Shown here piece by piece: positions 43,198-50,930 of a stretch of DNA of 64,000 bases. The stretch spans positions 5,894,501-5,958,500 of the forward strand of contig NZ_RCHV01000002.1 in NCBI RefSeq assembly GCF_003665095.1. The letters run 5' to 3'. The notes below the pieces were generated by a model, which was not told where the DNA came from, ran no database searches, and saw only the letters and a program-made list of their open reading frames with translations. Position 1 is the stretch's first letter, and each line of letters begins with the position of its first letter. Origin of the DNA: Streptomyces sp. Z26. GTDB taxonomy: Bacteria; Actinomycetota; Actinomycetes; Streptomycetales; Streptomycetaceae. A program made the translations under genes and the position numbers.

Positions 43198-43804
43198 GGC
43201 GCAGGCCGGCCCTCAGGTCCAGGACGCCCTGCCCGCCTCGGCCAGATCGGCCGTGAAGGTCGTCGTCGTCGGCGGCTTCGGCGTCGGGAAGACGACGCTG
43301 GTCGGCTCGGTGAGCGAGATACGTCCGCTCACCACCGAGGAGACCATGACCCAGGCCGGCGCCGGGGTGGACAGCCTGGTCGGGGCGGAGAACAAGACCG
43401 AGACCACCGTCGCCATGGACTTCGGGCGCATCAGCATCGACGAGAACCTGGTGCTGTACCTCTTCGGCACGCCCGGTCAGGAGCGCTTCTGGTTCCTGTG
43501 GAAGGGGCTGTTCGAGGGCGCGCTCGGCGCGGTCGTGCTGATCGACACGCGGCGGCTGGAGGTCAGCTTCAGCGTGATCAACCGGCTGGAGGAGCGCGGC
43601 GTGCCGTTCGTCGTCGCGGTCAACGCCTTCCCGGACGCCCCCGTCCACCCGATGGAGGAGATCCGCTCCGCGCTGGACCTGCCCGACTACGTGCCGATGG
43701 TGCGCTGCGACGCCCGCGAGCGCGCCTCCAGCCGGGACACCCTCCTGGCGCTGATGAGCTACCTCCACTCCCTGACCACCGCGCCCGCCCCGGAGCGACC
43801 GTGA
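43178..43804 (+). CDS. cvnD: Conservon GTPase (CvnD, MglA-like)
   Basis: This 208-residue small GTPase has P-loop GGFGVGKT (32-39), switch region TTEETMTQAGAGVDSL, G3-like LFGTPGQERFWFLW (DxxG replaced by GTPGQ, as in this family) and G4-like AVNAFPDA where NKxD is altered. It should bind GTP and switch signalling from the CvnA-C complex to an effector. The effector is plausibly the P450 encoded in a 4-base overlap downstream. Confidence 0.94.
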   Translation: MDFANSEAQAGPQVQDALPASARSAVKVVVVGGFGVGKTTLVGSVSEIRPLTTEETMTQAGAGVDSLVGAENKTETTVAMDFGRISIDENLVLYLFGTPGQERFWFLWKGLFEGALGAVVLIDTRRLEVSFSVINRLEERGVPFVVAVNAFPDAPVHPMEEIRSALDLPDYVPMVRCDARERASSRDTLLALMSYLHSLTTAPAPERP

Positions 43805-45390
43805 CCGAGACGCCCCCCGCCGGAGCCCCGCGGCCCGGCCCCGTACCCGGCCCGGACCTCGGCGGCGCGCCCGGCCCCGTACCGGACCCCGGTCCCGTAC
43901 CGGACCCCGACCCCGTACCCGCCGACGGGCCCGCCGCCGCGCCGCCGCCGGGCTGTCCCGCGCACGGCGCGGCCGCGCCCGGGACGGCGGGCGGTACGGA
44001 CGAGGGGGCGGTCAACCTCTTCGCGCCCGAGTCCGTCGCGGACCCCATGGCCACGTACGAGCGGCTGCGGGCGCGTCACGGGCCGGTGGCACCCGTACGG
44101 CTCGCCGACGACATCGAGGCGTGGCTCGTGCTCGGCTACCGCGAGAACCTGGAGGTCGCCCGTACGCCCTCCCGGTTCAACCGCGACTCCCGCAACTGGC
44201 GGCCGTTCGTGGAGGACCGCGTACCGGCCGACTCGCCGCTGCGACCGCTGACCGAGTGGAAGCCGGTGTGCCGCTTCTTCGACGGCGAGGACCACCGGCG
44301 GGTCCGCTCGGCGCTCAACGACAGCATGGCCCGCTTCAACCGGCGCGGCATCCGCCGCCACGTCAGCCGGTACGCCGGGCGCCTCGTCGACGGCTTCGCG
44401 GGGCGCGGCGAGGCGGACCTCATCGGCGAGTTCGTCGAGCACCTGCCGATGCTCGTGATGACGCAGCTGTTCGGCCTGCCCGACGAGGAGGGCCCGCGGC
44501 TCGTCGCCGCCTGCAAGGACGTGATGGACGGCGCCGACACGGCCGTCGACAGCAACGCGTACATCGTGAAGGTGTTCCAGGAACTGGTCACGCGCAAGCG
44601 GGCCCAGCCCGGCAACGACCTGGCGTCCTGGCTGATCGGCCACGAGGAGGGGCTGAGCGACCTGGAGGTCGTGCAGCACCTGCGGGTCATCCTGGTCATC
44701 GCGAACGAGACCACGATCAGCCTGATCGCCAGCGCGCTGCGGATGGTGCTCACCGACGCGCGGTTCCGCGCGACGCTCGCGGGCGGCCACATGACGTTGC
44801 CCGACGCGGTGGAGCAGGTGCTGTGGGACGAGCCGCCGTTCCTGACGCTCGTCGGCCGCTGGGCCACGGGGGACACCGAGTTGGGCGGCCAGCGCATCCG
44901 GGCGGGCGACCTGATGCTGATGGGCATCGCGGCCGGGAACGCGGACCCCGCGATCCGGCCCGACCTGACCGTGCCGATGCTGGGCAACCGTTCGCACCTC
45001 GCGTTCGGCGGCGGCGCCCACGAGTGCCCCGGCCAGGACATCAGCCGCGCCATCGCGGACACCGGGGTGGACACGCTGCTGTCCCGCCTGCCGGACCTGC
45101 GGATGTCCGTGGCCGAGGACGAGCTGCACTGGAACAAGGCGTGGGTGACCCGCCATCTCGCCGCCCTGCCGGTGGAGTTCACGCCGGTGCGCCCCGCGTC
45201 CCGTACGGGTACGACCACGGGTACGGGCGCGGCCACGGGCCTGCTCCCGGAGGCCGCCGCGCGGGCCGGGGCCCCGGTACCGGGGCCGCAGCCCCAGCCC
45301 GAGCCGGTGGCACCGGCGCCGGAGCCCGCTCCGGCACCCGCCGCCCCGGCGGGCCTGCGGGGCCGGGTGCGGCGGCTGCTGCGCCGCTGA
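43801..45390 (+). CDS. Cytochrome P450 of the CYP157 type lacking the ExxR motif
   Basis: This 529-residue P450, GTG 43801, has a 60-residue Pro-rich N-terminal extension, I-helix VILVIANETTISLIA and heme-binding FGGGAHECPGQ with thiolate Cys 409. The K-helix ExxR motif, nearly invariant in P450s, is replaced: the segment reads EQVLW (338-342), so Gln and Trp stand where Glu and Arg should be. The same loss (EQSLW) is the hallmark of streptomycete CYP157 proteins encoded in conservons. A Pro/Ala-rich tail ends in basic RRLLRR. Its reaction is unknown, and a role as signalling partner of the conservon is possible. Confidence 0.92.
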   Translation: MTETPPAGAPRPGPVPGPDLGGAPGPVPDPGPVPDPDPVPADGPAAAPPPGCPAHGAAAPGTAGGTDEGAVNLFAPESVADPMATYERLRARHGPVAPVRLADDIEAWLVLGYRENLEVARTPSRFNRDSRNWRPFVEDRVPADSPLRPLTEWKPVCRFFDGEDHRRVRSALNDSMARFNRRGIRRHVSRYAGRLVDGFAGRGEADLIGEFVEHLPMLVMTQLFGLPDEEGPRLVAACKDVMDGADTAVDSNAYIVKVFQELVTRKRAQPGNDLASWLIGHEEGLSDLEVVQHLRVILVIANETTISLIASALRMVLTDARFRATLAGGHMTLPDAVEQVLWDEPPFLTLVGRWATGDTELGGQRIRAGDLMLMGIAAGNADPAIRPDLTVPMLGNRSHLAFGGGAHECPGQDISRAIADTGVDTLLSRLPDLRMSVAEDELHWNKAWVTRHLAALPVEFTPVRPASRTGTTTGTGAATGLLPEAAARAGAPVPGPQPQPEPVAPAPEPAPAPAAPAGLRGRVRRLLRR

Positions 45391-45442
45391 ACGGCGGCGG
45401 CCCGCCGGGCCCGAGGGGCCACGGGGGCGACCGGAACGACGC

Positions 45443-45467
45443 GGCCCGCGCACGCAGCGCGCGGGCC
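45443..45467. terminator. Hairpin after the conservon
   Basis: GGCCCGCGC (45443-45451) pairs with GCGCGGGCC (45459-45467) around 7 bases, 52 bases after the P450 stop. It probably separates the conservon from the next gene. Confidence 0.6.
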
Positions 45468-45535
45468 ACGGGTGCGTGACGCGCGCGCCGGGCATGCCGA
45501 CGCGCGCCGAGCCGAGTCGAGGAGGAGGCAGGAAG

Positions 45536-46645
45536 ATGGGACGCAAGGTCCACCTCGTGGGGAGCTTCCCTCCGGAGATCACCGACCGCGAGCCGCGTGC
45601 GGCGTGGGAGTGGGTGCGCGAACAGATAGGCCCCGACGCGGAGTTGACGGCACTGCCGTTCGACGGCGACCCGGACTGGCTGGTCCGCTACCTCCAGGGC
45701 CTGGGGGACAGCGGCGCCGTTCGGGCCATCCGGGAGGGGGACTGCTCCGACTACGACGCCGTCCCCATCTACCGGCTGTCCGGCGGCGCACCCGACCCGG
45801 CCGCGCTCCGCGACGGCGCGCGGGTCGATCGCGCCCGCGAACTCCTCGTGGCACGACGCGAGTTGGTCGACGAACGGGCGCCGCTGCAGCTGTCCCGGCC
45901 GAACCCGCTCGACGTGGGGCTGCTCAGCATGGTCGGGCGGCCCCAGTGGCGGCACCCGGTGCGCGTGGTGCGCGGAACGGTGCTGCTGGCGGGACAGTTG
46001 CGCACCCTCAGCCGCGCGGCGCGGGACGAGACGGCCGACGCGGCGCGGCTCGCCGCCGAGCAGGACGTGCCCGTGGTCTGGCAGTTGGAGACCCCGGCCG
46101 TGCTCTACGCGCTCAACCTGCTGCCCGCACCCCTGCGGCCGCTCGCCGCACGCCTGTTGGCGCGGCAGGTCGCGGCCGTACTGGCGCAGATCCCGGCCGG
46201 GGCGGCCGTACTGCACCTGTGCTACGGCGCGTTGGCCCGTACGGAGCTGATCGCGCCGCACGACACGCGTCCCGTCGTGCTGTTCCTCAACGCGCTCGCC
46301 GAGCGGCTGCGGCGGCGGGGCGCGGAGCTGCCGCCGGTGCACGTGCCGTTCGCGTACGGGACGCGGCCGCCGCCGGTCGACGAGGCGTACTACGCGCCGC
46401 TCGCCCGGCTCGACCCCGGGTGGCGGCTGATCGCGGGGGTGGCCGACGAGCGGGACGCCGAGGCGTCCCGGACCGCGCTCGCCCTGGTGGAACGTTCCGC
46501 CGTACGGCGCGCGGAGGGCGTCGCGACGGCGTGCGGCCTGGGGCGGCACGACACCGCCGCGGCGGCCCGCGCGCTGGCCCTGACGGCCGAACTGGCCTCG
46601 TCACCGGACCCGGGGAAGGACGCCGGTCCGGTGGGCGGCGACTGA
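45536..46645 (+). CDS. MetE/UROD-superfamily-like zinc protein
   Basis: This 369-residue protein starts at ATG 45536 behind AGGAGGAGGCAGG. It begins VHLVGSFPPEITDREPRAAW, and HLCYG puts H227 and C229 in the H-x-C arrangement of the cobalamin-independent methionine synthase zinc site. C333 in TACGLGR corresponds to the DCGLKTR Cys of that family. It is thus probably a single-module MetE-like zinc methyltransferase fold, but much shorter than MetE, and the substrate is unknown. It lies between the conservon and the radical SAM pair, bounded by hairpins on both sides. Confidence 0.6.
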   Translation: MGRKVHLVGSFPPEITDREPRAAWEWVREQIGPDAELTALPFDGDPDWLVRYLQGLGDSGAVRAIREGDCSDYDAVPIYRLSGGAPDPAALRDGARVDRARELLVARRELVDERAPLQLSRPNPLDVGLLSMVGRPQWRHPVRVVRGTVLLAGQLRTLSRAARDETADAARLAAEQDVPVVWQLETPAVLYALNLLPAPLRPLAARLLARQVAAVLAQIPAGAAVLHLCYGALARTELIAPHDTRPVVLFLNALAERLRRRGAELPPVHVPFAYGTRPPPVDEAYYAPLARLDPGWRLIAGVADERDAEASRTALALVERSAVRRAEGVATACGLGRHDTAAAARALALTAELASSPDPGKDAGPVGGD

Positions 46646-46682
46646 CCGGACTGCGGGACACGCCCGGCGGAACGATCCGGCG

Positions 46683-46725
46683 GAACCGCCCGGCGGGCCC
46701 AACAGGCCCCCGGGCGGGGCGGTTC
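46683..46725. terminator. Long hairpin after the MetE-like gene
   Basis: GAACCGCCC (46683-46691) pairs with GGGCGGTTC (46717-46725), and an inner GGGCC (46695-46699) pairs with GGCCC (46705-46709). It lies 38 bases after the stop codon, so the following peptide and radical SAM genes probably have their own promoter. Confidence 0.65.
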
Positions 46726-46840
46726 GGCGGATTGGGCAACGCCTCGGAACGGGTCCCGGGGGGTGTACGGCATCATGCTGTAGGGAGAACCTTCGTGCGG
46801 GACCGGCGCGGGGGAGAGCGACGCGGGGAAGGGGGACGCG

Positions 46841-47035
46841 ATGGCGGAGCGGCATGCGGGGAACGTGATCGCACCGGGCGGTACGGCGCTGGCGCGCGCG
46901 GGCACGGCGACCGGCGGCGGAGGCACGGGCACGGGAACGGGCGTCACGGGGACGGGGCGTACGGGCACGGGCGTCACCGTCGCGGGCGCGGCCGTGAGCG
47001 GCGCGGCCGTCCCCGGCGGCGCGTGGCAGCGATGA
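46841..47035 (+). CDS. Small Gly/Thr-rich peptide coupled to a radical SAM gene
   Basis: This 64-residue frame starts at ATG 46841 behind GGGAAGGGGGACGCG and ends in TGA overlapping the radical SAM ATG (ATGA). Composition is extreme: alternating Gly-Thr in the middle (GTGTGTGVTGTGRTGTGV) and a C-terminus GGAWQR with the only Trp. There is no Cys. The coupling to a short radical SAM protein raises the possibility of a ribosomally made peptide that is modified, but it could also be a leader frame or an artefact of GC-rich repeats. No family is recognised. Confidence 0.5.
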   Translation: MAERHAGNVIAPGGTALARAGTATGGGGTGTGTGVTGTGRTGTGVTVAGAAVSGAAVPGGAWQR

Positions 47036-47673
47036 ACGGACCCGGTCCCGACGCGGCGCCCCCCGGCGAGGGCGCGGCCGCCACCCCCCGCGACACCCCC
47101 TGGAACCTGCACGCCATCCTGTCCCGCAGCGCCGCCAACGGGCCCGGCCTGCGCTGCGTCATCTGGAGCCAGGGGTGCGCGCTGGCCTGCCCCGGCTGCT
47201 TCAACCCCGGCACCCACCCGGCGGGCGGCGCCCTCGGCGGCCCGGGGCACGTCCGTACCGCCGGTGACGTCGCCGACCAGGTGATCTCCGACGCCGAGGC
47301 GCTGGAGGGGGTCACGCTCACCGGTGGCGAACCCCTCGAACAGCCCGCCGCCACCGCCGCGTTCTGCGCGGAGCTGAAGGCGCGGACCCGTCTCGGCGTG
47401 ATCCTGCTGACCGGCTTCACCCGCCGGGAGATCGAGACGGACCCGGCGCGCGCCGCGGCCGTCGCGCACGCCGACTCGGTGCTCGCCGGGCGCTACAACG
47501 AGCGGCTGCGTCTCGCGCGCGGCCTGCGCGGCTCGTCCAACAAGGACCACTGGTCGCGTACGGGGCGCTACTCCGCCCGGGACCTGTGCGAGGTGCCGGA
47601 CCTGGAGTTCGCGCCCGCGTTCGGCGGGACGGTGCCGATCACCGGCGCGCCGTCGCGCCGGGGCGACTTCTGA
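47032..47673 (+). CDS. NrdG-like radical SAM / 4Fe-4S activating protein
   Basis: This 213-residue protein starts at ATG 47032. The sequence PWNLHAILSRSAANGPGLRC followed by WSQGCALACPGCFNP has the radical SAM cluster motif CxxxCxxC (C49, C53, C56) in the form used by anaerobic ribonucleotide reductase activases. VTLTGGEPLEQP gives the SAM-binding GGE motif. No NrdD-like reductase is nearby, so a glycyl-radical partner is not evident; it is instead fused translationally to a small peptide gene. The extended N- and C-termini are flexible. Peptide modification or activation of a remote enzyme are both possible. Confidence 0.85.
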   Translation: MNGPGPDAAPPGEGAAATPRDTPWNLHAILSRSAANGPGLRCVIWSQGCALACPGCFNPGTHPAGGALGGPGHVRTAGDVADQVISDAEALEGVTLTGGEPLEQPAATAAFCAELKARTRLGVILLTGFTRREIETDPARAAAVAHADSVLAGRYNERLRLARGLRGSSNKDHWSRTGRYSARDLCEVPDLEFAPAFGGTVPITGAPSRRGDF

Positions 47674-47855
47674 CCGTACGGTCCCGCACCGGGCCGTACG
47701 GTCCCGCCACCCGTCCCCGCCCCTGACCCGTGGCGACGTGCGCCCGGCCTATGCCATCGGCATGTTCACAGATATCCGCTGTCGACATCTGTTCAGCACG
47801 CGGGGACCGTGACTAGGCTCCAGTCTCGGTCGGAGGCAGTCGGACGGGGGTCCGT

Positions 47856-48968
47856 ATGGACGACATGGCTGAGGTGTACGCCGAGGTCGACGCGGTGCGG
47901 CGGACGCTGGGCGAGCGCGCCTCGTTCCGCGAGCCGGGCACCCTGCGGGAGCTGACGCGGCGGATCGAGGGCACGACGGCGCTGCGGCGGACGCCCGCGG
48001 CCGAGGCGCTGCTGGCGGACCTCCGCGCGTACGAGCCGGGCAAGCGGTTCGACGCCACCAAGGCCCACATCAACGGCCGCCGGGACGGCCACGTCTTCTC
48101 CCTCTTCGACGCGAGCTACTTCCCGAAGCTCTCGCTCGACTACCTCGCGTACAGCGAACTGCCCGCCGACGCGCACCTCGTGGAGCGGTACGCCAGCCCC
48201 ACCGTGCCCGTGACCCTGACGGGCCACTCCGCCGGCTTCGGCTCGCGGGTGGTGGTCGCGCTGTTCCCCGAGAACCACCTCGACGGCATCCAGCGCCCGG
48301 ACGACCTGGTCTTCTACTTCATCGACAAGTTCGTGGAGCGCCACAACCGCGTCACCCGCCGGATGATCCCGGCGGTCACGGCACCGGGCAGCTTCCCGCT
48401 GATCGAGGGCGCCTCCGACGCGTGCGTACGGCAGGCGTCGTCCTGGTGGGTCAGGCTGCACGAATACCACCACCGGCAGGGCGACATGCCCATACCGGAA
48501 TTCCTCCCGGCGAAGAAGTACAAGCCGCTCGCCGGACTGGAGGAACTCCGCGTCGACGTCTCCGCGATGCTGGCGCTCTTGCACGACGACGCGCTGCCGC
48601 GTGAAGAGGCGCGTACGGCGTACGAGTACGTGCTCGCCGAACGGCTGCTGCGCTACGCGGTGGAGGGAATTCCGCGACCGAATTACGACGCGGTCGCCTC
48701 TCAGCTCCTCTTCGGTTATCTGCGGGAGCACGAAGGCATACGCCTCAATGGTGACACGATCGAACTGTCCCCGGAAATCCCGGCCGTTCTCGCCGCGTTC
48801 CTGGAGGAGATCCGGCGTATCGAGCACCTGATCCACGAGGAACCCGTCGCGGAGGTCCGCCGCCATCTGATCGAATTCACCGACGCGTACACCGACTTCG
48901 ACCCGGTGGCGCGCGACTACCGTTACCTGCCCTTCTTCGCCGACGTCAAGAAGAAACTGGGCGTCTAG
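47856..48968 (+). CDS. Uncharacterised protein with HExxH and EELRVD motifs
   Basis: This 370-residue protein starts at ATG 47856 with a -10-like TAGGCT about 40 bases upstream. It has no signal peptide. A metal-type motif HEYHH (202-206, HExxH) is followed 23 residues later by EELRVD (229-234), an arrangement like gluzincin metallopeptidases of the DPP III kind (HExxxH and EECRAE). Other conserved-looking parts are TLTGHSAGFGSRVVVALFPE and FIDKFVERHNRVTRRMIPAV. It may belong to the DUF6421-like group, but this was not verified. It opens the putative biosynthetic cluster and may be a metal-dependent hydrolase or oxidase. Confidence 0.6.
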   Translation: MDDMAEVYAEVDAVRRTLGERASFREPGTLRELTRRIEGTTALRRTPAAEALLADLRAYEPGKRFDATKAHINGRRDGHVFSLFDASYFPKLSLDYLAYSELPADAHLVERYASPTVPVTLTGHSAGFGSRVVVALFPENHLDGIQRPDDLVFYFIDKFVERHNRVTRRMIPAVTAPGSFPLIEGASDACVRQASSWWVRLHEYHHRQGDMPIPEFLPAKKYKPLAGLEELRVDVSAMLALLHDDALPREEARTAYEYVLAERLLRYAVEGIPRPNYDAVASQLLFGYLREHEGIRLNGDTIELSPEIPAVLAAFLEEIRRIEHLIHEEPVAEVRRHLIEFTDAYTDFDPVARDYRYLPFFADVKKKLGV

Positions 48969-48997
48969 GCGATGTCCCGGCCCCTGGAGTGAATCCC

Positions 48998-49867
48998 ATG
49001 AGCGCACCCGACACCCGGACTCCCCTCTCCCCCCTGCCCGCGGTCGCCCGCGCCGAGCTGGACGCGCGGACGGAGCGCGAGATCGACCGCGCCCGGCTGC
49101 GCCGCGCCGACAACGGCTTCTTCCGCTCCGCGCGCGACGTGGAGTCCGTCTCCCCGGCGGACGGTCACGCCGTCGCGGTGTGGTGGCGGCAGATGACGAA
49201 GGCGTTCATGTTCACGACCCTCGCCGGGCTCGGCGCCCTCGCCCGCGACTACGCGCGCCGGGACGCCGACCGCGAGCTGCTGGGCGCGTTCCAGACGGTC
49301 TACCAGGTCATCGGGGACGACCTGGACAACGCCGCCCCCGAGTTCTCCGCCGTCGCGCCCACGGGACCGGCCGGTATCCACTACGTGTGGTGGGACGACA
49401 CCATCGTCGCGCCGCTCGCCGCGCACGTCACCGAGGCGGACCGGCGGGCGGCGGAGGAACTGCCCGCGCCCGTACGGGAACTGCTCGCCGCCATGGACCG
49501 GCTGGCCGCCGAACCGCTCGGCTCCGCCGTGCAGTTGCGGGTCGTGGAGACGATCGCGCTGGACATCGCGGTCGGCTTCCGGCGCGTGTACGGCAAGGTG
49601 CTGGCGGGCGGGGAGCCGGTCTTCGGGGAGAAGGACCAGTTCGCCTGGATCGACGCGCACATCAAGGCCGAGACGGTGCACGCCGCGCAGGTCAGCGACG
49701 ACGAGACGGGCATGACGGGGCTGGTCACGGACGCGGAGCGGGGCGAGGAGTTCGTGCGTCTCGTCGAGGAGTACGCGGGGCTGTGGTCCGCCGCGCTGGA
49801 GTGCTTCGGGGACCGACTCACGGGCGCGGAGGCCGCCGTGCCCGCCCCCGCCCCCGCGACCGCCTGA
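48998..49867 (+). CDS. Helical heme-oxygenase-like (possible diiron) protein
   Basis: This 289-residue, mostly helical protein starts at ATG 48998, 8 bases after GGAG. Candidate metal residues occur in DDLDNAAPEFSAVAPTGPAG then IHYVWWDD, and in IDAHIKAETVHAAQVSDDE (ExxH near residues 225-228). This spacing recalls heme-oxygenase-like diiron oxidases of natural-product pathways (SznF/BesC type), but the ligand set cannot be confirmed by eye. It follows the HExxH gene by 29 bases and precedes the acyltransferase-like gene by 13 bases, so all three form one operon. Confidence 0.5.
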   Translation: MSAPDTRTPLSPLPAVARAELDARTEREIDRARLRRADNGFFRSARDVESVSPADGHAVAVWWRQMTKAFMFTTLAGLGALARDYARRDADRELLGAFQTVYQVIGDDLDNAAPEFSAVAPTGPAGIHYVWWDDTIVAPLAAHVTEADRRAAEELPAPVRELLAAMDRLAAEPLGSAVQLRVVETIALDIAVGFRRVYGKVLAGGEPVFGEKDQFAWIDAHIKAETVHAAQVSDDETGMTGLVTDAERGEEFVRLVEEYAGLWSAALECFGDRLTGAEAAVPAPAPATA

Positions 49868-49880
49868 CGGCGGCGCCGCG

Positions 49881-50930
49881 TTGGAGATCCAGGACCTGCA
49901 CGGGCTCGCCGTCGCCCGCGTCACCCCGGCGGAACTGGCCGACGAGCCGTGGCTCCGTACCGACCGCCGGGTGGACGTCGTACGGCTGCCGGACCCGCCG
50001 GTGGCGCTCTGGGACGAGCTGGCTGCACGCGGCTTCGTACGCAAGCCCGCGCTGCTCACCTGGGTGGCGGAGCTGGGACCGGACGAGGACGCGTACCTCG
50101 CCGGGCTCGGCCGCATCGCCCGCCAGGACGTGCGGCGGGCCCAGCGGCACGCGGCGGACGCGGGACTGCGGGAGGTGGTGGAGGACCCCGTCTCGCCGGA
50201 GACGCTGGACCGCTTCCTCGCGCTGTACGCGGAACGGGTCGCCGGGATGCGCTTCGGCGTGCCGTTCGCGCTGGACCACCGGGAAGCGGTGCTGCACGGG
50301 CCGCGCCGCTTCTTCGGCGTGTTCGCGTACGAGCCGGGGGCGTACGAGCCGGGTGCGGGCCCGGTGTCGGGTGCCGGGCCGGGCGCGCTCGTCGGCGGCA
50401 CGCTCGTGCTGGAGGCCCCCGCGGTGGACACCGTCGTGCTCCGCTTCTCCGCCGTCAGCGAGCGGTGGCGCCGCTCCAGCCTGGCCCGCCACCTCTACCT
50501 CGCCGCGCTCCGCGCGGGCCGGGCCCGCGGCTACGGGCGCGCGACCCTCGGCAACGAACCGAACCTGCTCGGCCACCTCACCCGCCCCGGCCTCCTCCGT
50601 TTCAAGGCGGGCCTGGGCTTCCGCGCGGTGCCGTCGCACGAGTGCGGCGACCCGCACGCCGCCGACGAGGCGGACCTGGTGCTGCGCCTCGACGCGCTCG
50701 ACGACCCGACGCTCATCCTCGGCTACGCGGGCCGCGACCCGGTGGCGCGCGGACGGCTCGCGGGGCGGCTGATCAGCCGTACGCCGGTGGACACCGCGCC
50801 GTACGCCGTGCCGTTCCTGGAGTCGGTGACCGTACGGCCGCCCGCCCTCGACGCCCCCGGCACGGACGCCCGCGACGACCCGGAGCCCGACGACCCGGGC
50901 CCCGGCGGCCGTCTCACGGCACGGGAGTGA
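49881..50930 (+). CDS. GNAT / FemAB-like acyl- or aminoacyltransferase
   Basis: This 349-residue protein probably starts at TTG 49881; no better start with a ribosome site is visible. The C-terminal GNAT core has RRSSLARHLYLAALRAGRAR then GYGRATLGNEPNLLGHL and LLRFKAGLGFRAVPSHE, as in BioF2/FemAB-like acetyltransferases. The middle, YLAGLGRIARQDVRRAQRHA, resembles the FemAB N-terminal half. It ends in an acidic Pro/Asp-rich tail (about 325-349). It may attach an acyl or aminoacyl group to a pathway intermediate. The last 17 bases overlap the convergent aldo/keto reductase gene. Confidence 0.72.
   Translation: MEIQDLHGLAVARVTPAELADEPWLRTDRRVDVVRLPDPPVALWDELAARGFVRKPALLTWVAELGPDEDAYLAGLGRIARQDVRRAQRHAADAGLREVVEDPVSPETLDRFLALYAERVAGMRFGVPFALDHREAVLHGPRRFFGVFAYEPGAYEPGAGPVSGAGPGALVGGTLVLEAPAVDTVVLRFSAVSERWRRSSLARHLYLAALRAGRARGYGRATLGNEPNLLGHLTRPGLLRFKAGLGFRAVPSHECGDPHAADEADLVLRLDALDDPTLILGYAGRDPVARGRLAGRLISRTPVDTAPYAVPFLESVTVRPPALDAPGTDARDDPEPDDPGPGGRLTARE

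Noticed and set aside
43801..43960. Repeated Gly-Pro-Val-Pro-Asp sequence at the P450 N-terminus as a tandem repeat locus
   Set aside because: It is a degenerate Pro-rich extension within the coding frame, typical of such proteins, not a separate repeat element.
47032..47673. Activase of an anaerobic ribonucleotide reductase (nrdG)
   Set aside because: The fold fits, but no nrdD is adjacent, so the gene symbol was not assigned.
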